From contig DBYG01000008.1 in NCBI GenBank assembly GCA_002310175.1, forward strand, positions 4,438 through 12,396: DNA of 7,959 bases, read 5' to 3'. The notes under the pieces were generated by a model. It was not told the DNA's origin, did not search any database, and worked only from the letters and a program-made list of their open reading frames with translations. Position numbers and translations under genes: made by a program. Shown here piece by piece: positions 6,368-7,959 of the stretch; the first letter of the stretch is position 1; every line of letters begins with the position of its first letter. This stretch comes from Bacteroidales bacterium UBA1192. Lineage in GTDB: Bacteria; Bacteroidota; Bacteroidia; Bacteroidales; Bacteroidaceae.

Positions 6368-7743
6368 AGCGCCTGTCTTTTGATCCTGACATCAATAACC
6401 TGTCCTGTAAGGTCCGACAACAGGGTGCGGAGGGAGGCTTCGGCCACACTGTGCGCATCGAGAAGAGTTCCTTCAGGCTCAGTTCCGAAATTCCTGATAC
6501 GCATGGGTGTCTTGGTGCGTTCCGGATTCATGACATTAACCCGGATGGCATCAGGTTCCCATTCCTGTGCAATGGCCTGCATGAAATTCACCACTGCAGC
6601 TTTGGTTGATGAATAGATGCTGTAAAGGGCTCTGCCTCTTGTATAGGAGCTGGATGTGTAAAGCAACAGCTGTCCTTTGGTTTCCCTGAGGTATTGAAAG
6701 CTTTCAATGGCGATGTTCACCATTCCGTCATAGTTGGTACGTATCATGGTGTCAAGTATGTCATGATTCATCGTAACGAGAGGTTCGCGGATGAGAATGG
6801 CTGCACTGTTCACTACATAGTTGATTCTGCCCTCTTTATCTCTGACTTCCCGCAGGCATTCAGAAACGGCATTACGGTCAGCGATGTCAGTTCCGGTGGT
6901 GCTGCGGGAGAAAGAGTATGCCGATGCGCCGTATTTCCGGGCCATTGAAACGACTTCAGCTCCGATTCCGGAATTGCCACCGAATACGACTAACACCTTT
7001 CCTTCAAGTGCGGAGAAATCAGCCTGGTCACTGATGGTTGTAGAACGCAACTGAAACAGCTTGTCAAGCAGATATGAATCCTCCTTGTATGTCAGTTTCA
7101 TGTTGGATTCCTCACCAGGGACGACGCAGACCTTTTCATCCGGAAGATATTTTACAACGGTTCCGCAGTCATCGGACGATGTGAAATCCGGGTCTTTCAG
7201 GGCAATTTCATAGGCTTTTTGTATCACCTTTTGCCTGAAGGCCTGGGGAGTCTGGCCACGACGCAGATAACGTCTGTCAGGAATACTGTTTATGACCTTG
7301 CCTTCAGCGTCCACCTGTATGATGGTATCAGTGGCCGGAACCGCCACATCAACGGCGTTGTATGTGTTGAGAGCATCAATTATACCGTCTATTATTGAGT
7401 TGCTGATCAAAGGGCGCACGGCATCATGGAAGATAAGTGAGCAGTCCGGCTGGTCAGAGTAGGCGTTTATGGCGGCCAGACTGGATTCGTATCTTTCTTT
7501 ACCTCCTGACAGAATCTTCTTGACTTTTTTCCATTTGTTGCGAATCACCATAATTTCAATTTCCCGGTTGTATGAAGGATTTGTCACTATGGCAATCTCA
7601 TCAATCTTCCTGTGGTTGTCAAAGACACTGACAGTATGTTCTATTACTGTCTTGCCGGCCACCTTGAAAAATTGTTTGGGAGTTCCGAGTCCTGAACGGG
7701 AGCCTACTCCTCCTGCCAATATTACAGCTATGTTCTTACTCAT
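6364..7743 (-). CDS. Bifunctional cytidylyltransferase/SDR reductase, predicted CDP-ribitol synthase (Bcs1-type)
   Basis: 459-residue two-domain cytoplasmic enzyme. Residues 1-230 are an IspD/TarI-type cytidylyltransferase: LAGGVGSR (9-16) and PKQF (22-25) for CTP binding, SGGKERYESS (79-88), HDAVRP (106-111) and GQTPQAF (163-169). Residues about 246-459 are a short-chain dehydrogenase/reductase: dinucleotide loop GGNSGIG (255-261), NSAA (312-315), Ser364-366 and YSSTK (377-381) with catalytic Tyr377 and Lys381. The same order occurs in Haemophilus influenzae Bcs1 (about 474 residues), which reduces ribulose 5-phosphate to ribitol 5-phosphate and couples it to CMP. Both active sites look intact. 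The start overlaps the upstream LicD gene stop as ATGA; the end overlaps the TagF-like start likewise. The polyol is inferred from domain architecture and neighbours; another polyol-phosphate is possible. Distinct from plain IspD of isoprenoid synthesis because of the reductase domain. Confidence 0.93.
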   Translation of the reverse strand: MSKNIAVILAGGVGSRSGLGTPKQFFKVAGKTVIEHTVSVFDNHRKIDEIAIVTNPSYNREIEIMVIRNKWKKVKKILSGGKERYESSLAAINAYSDQPDCSLIFHDAVRPLISNSIIDGIIDALNTYNAVDVAVPATDTIIQVDAEGKVINSIPDRRYLRRGQTPQAFRQKVIQKAYEIALKDPDFTSSDDCGTVVKYLPDEKVCVVPGEESNMKLTYKEDSYLLDKLFQLRSTTISDQADFSALEGKVLVVFGGNSGIGAEVVSMARKYGASAYSFSRSTTGTDIADRNAVSECLREVRDKEGRINYVVNSAAILIREPLVTMNHDILDTMIRTNYDGMVNIAIESFQYLRETKGQLLLYTSSSYTRGRALYSIYSSTKAAVVNFMQAIAQEWEPDAIRVNVMNPERTKTPMRIRNFGTEPEGTLLDAHSVAEASLRTLLSDLTGQVIDVRIKRQAL

Positions 7744-7959
7744 ATCATTTGCTTTGGATATTGATAAACTTGTATGGAATGGTTCGCGATTCTTTCAGGC
7801 AGTTCTGTCCAGTTTCCATAGATTTTCCTCAGATAATGGTCGGAATCATGCGGAGCTGAAAACTTATGCCCTTCAAAAACAGTCTCTTTCAACGGGAAAA
7901 TATCCCTGACTTCCTTACTGATATAATAAATGCCGGTCCCGAAGTCATCAATGAGCTGT
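7740..7959 (-). CDS. LicD-family phosphotransferase, C-terminal 72 residues only
   Basis: Partial gene entering from the window's right edge. The minus-strand frame beginning with the codon at 7958-7956 gives 72 residues and a TGA at 7742-7740 that overlaps the next gene's ATG (ATGA). The fragment carries the usual LicD C-terminal pattern: DDFGTGIYYISKEVRDIFPL, then FEGHKFSAPHDSDHYL (about 28-43), KIYGNW (45-50), LP (53-54) and a closing Arg/His stretch (RIANH, 56-60). LicD proteins transfer phosphocholine or related phospho-alcohols from CDP donors; the eukaryotic relatives fukutin and FKRP transfer ribitol 5-phosphate from CDP-ribitol. With a CDP-ribitol synthase directly downstream, ribitol-phosphate is the likeliest cargo here. 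The catalytic N-terminal part is outside the window, so activity cannot be judged. Confidence 0.82.
   Translation of the reverse strand, partial: QLIDDFGTGIYYISKEVRDIFPLKETVFEGHKFSAPHDSDHYLRKIYGNWTELPERIANHSIQVYQYPKQMI

Noticed and set aside
6364..7743. Annotation as isoprenoid enzyme IspD
   Set aside because: The N-terminal half is IspD-like, but the intact SDR domain and neighbouring polyol-phosphate transferases fit a CDP-ribitol synthase better.

Overview
The window looks like a chromosomal segment from a Gram-negative Bacteroidales bacterium (Bacteroides/Prevotella-like). The basis is the M49 dipeptidyl peptidase III with a HECLGH zinc motif as found in Bacteroides, two enzymes carrying lipoprotein signal peptides, and translation starts without clear Shine-Dalgarno sequences. 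Species cannot be decided from the sequence alone.

All eight genes are on the minus strand, so transcription runs from high to low coordinates. Coding is almost continuous: neighbours either overlap by 4 bases (ATGA) or are 6-7 bases apart. In transcription order they are: the C-terminal end of a LicD-family phosphotransferase (7740-7959, start outside the window); a bifunctional cytidylyltransferase/short-chain reductase of the Haemophilus Bcs1 type, predicted to make CDP-ribitol (6364-7743); a TagF/TarL-like CDP-glycerol/CDP-ribitol phosphotransferase (5168-6367); a family 2 glycosyltransferase (4242-5171); an unassigned glycosyltransferase-like protein with a DED motif (3370-4245); a ten-helix EamA/DMT transporter (2407-3363); a nitroreductase-family lipoprotein (1836-2399); and a dipeptidyl peptidase III lipoprotein (1-1829, C-terminus outside the window).

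The first five genes form a surface-polysaccharide unit. The bifunctional enzyme would reduce ribulose 5-phosphate to ribitol 5-phosphate and activate it with CTP. The LicD and TagF-like proteins would then place ribitol-phosphate (or a related polyol-phosphate) on a glycan built partly by the two glycosyltransferases. The set resembles both the Haemophilus type b capsule and Gram-positive ribitol teichoic acid pathways. It also resembles the mammalian CRPPA/ISPD-fukutin-FKRP pathway, because fukutin and FKRP are LicD-family enzymes that use CDP-ribitol. The linkage and the final polymer are inference.

The last three genes (transporter, nitroreductase, peptidase) have no obvious role in glycan synthesis. 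They follow so closely that they probably share the transcript. No tRNA, rRNA, CRISPR array, insertion sequence, terminator or convincing promoter was found; no gap between genes exceeds 7 bases.
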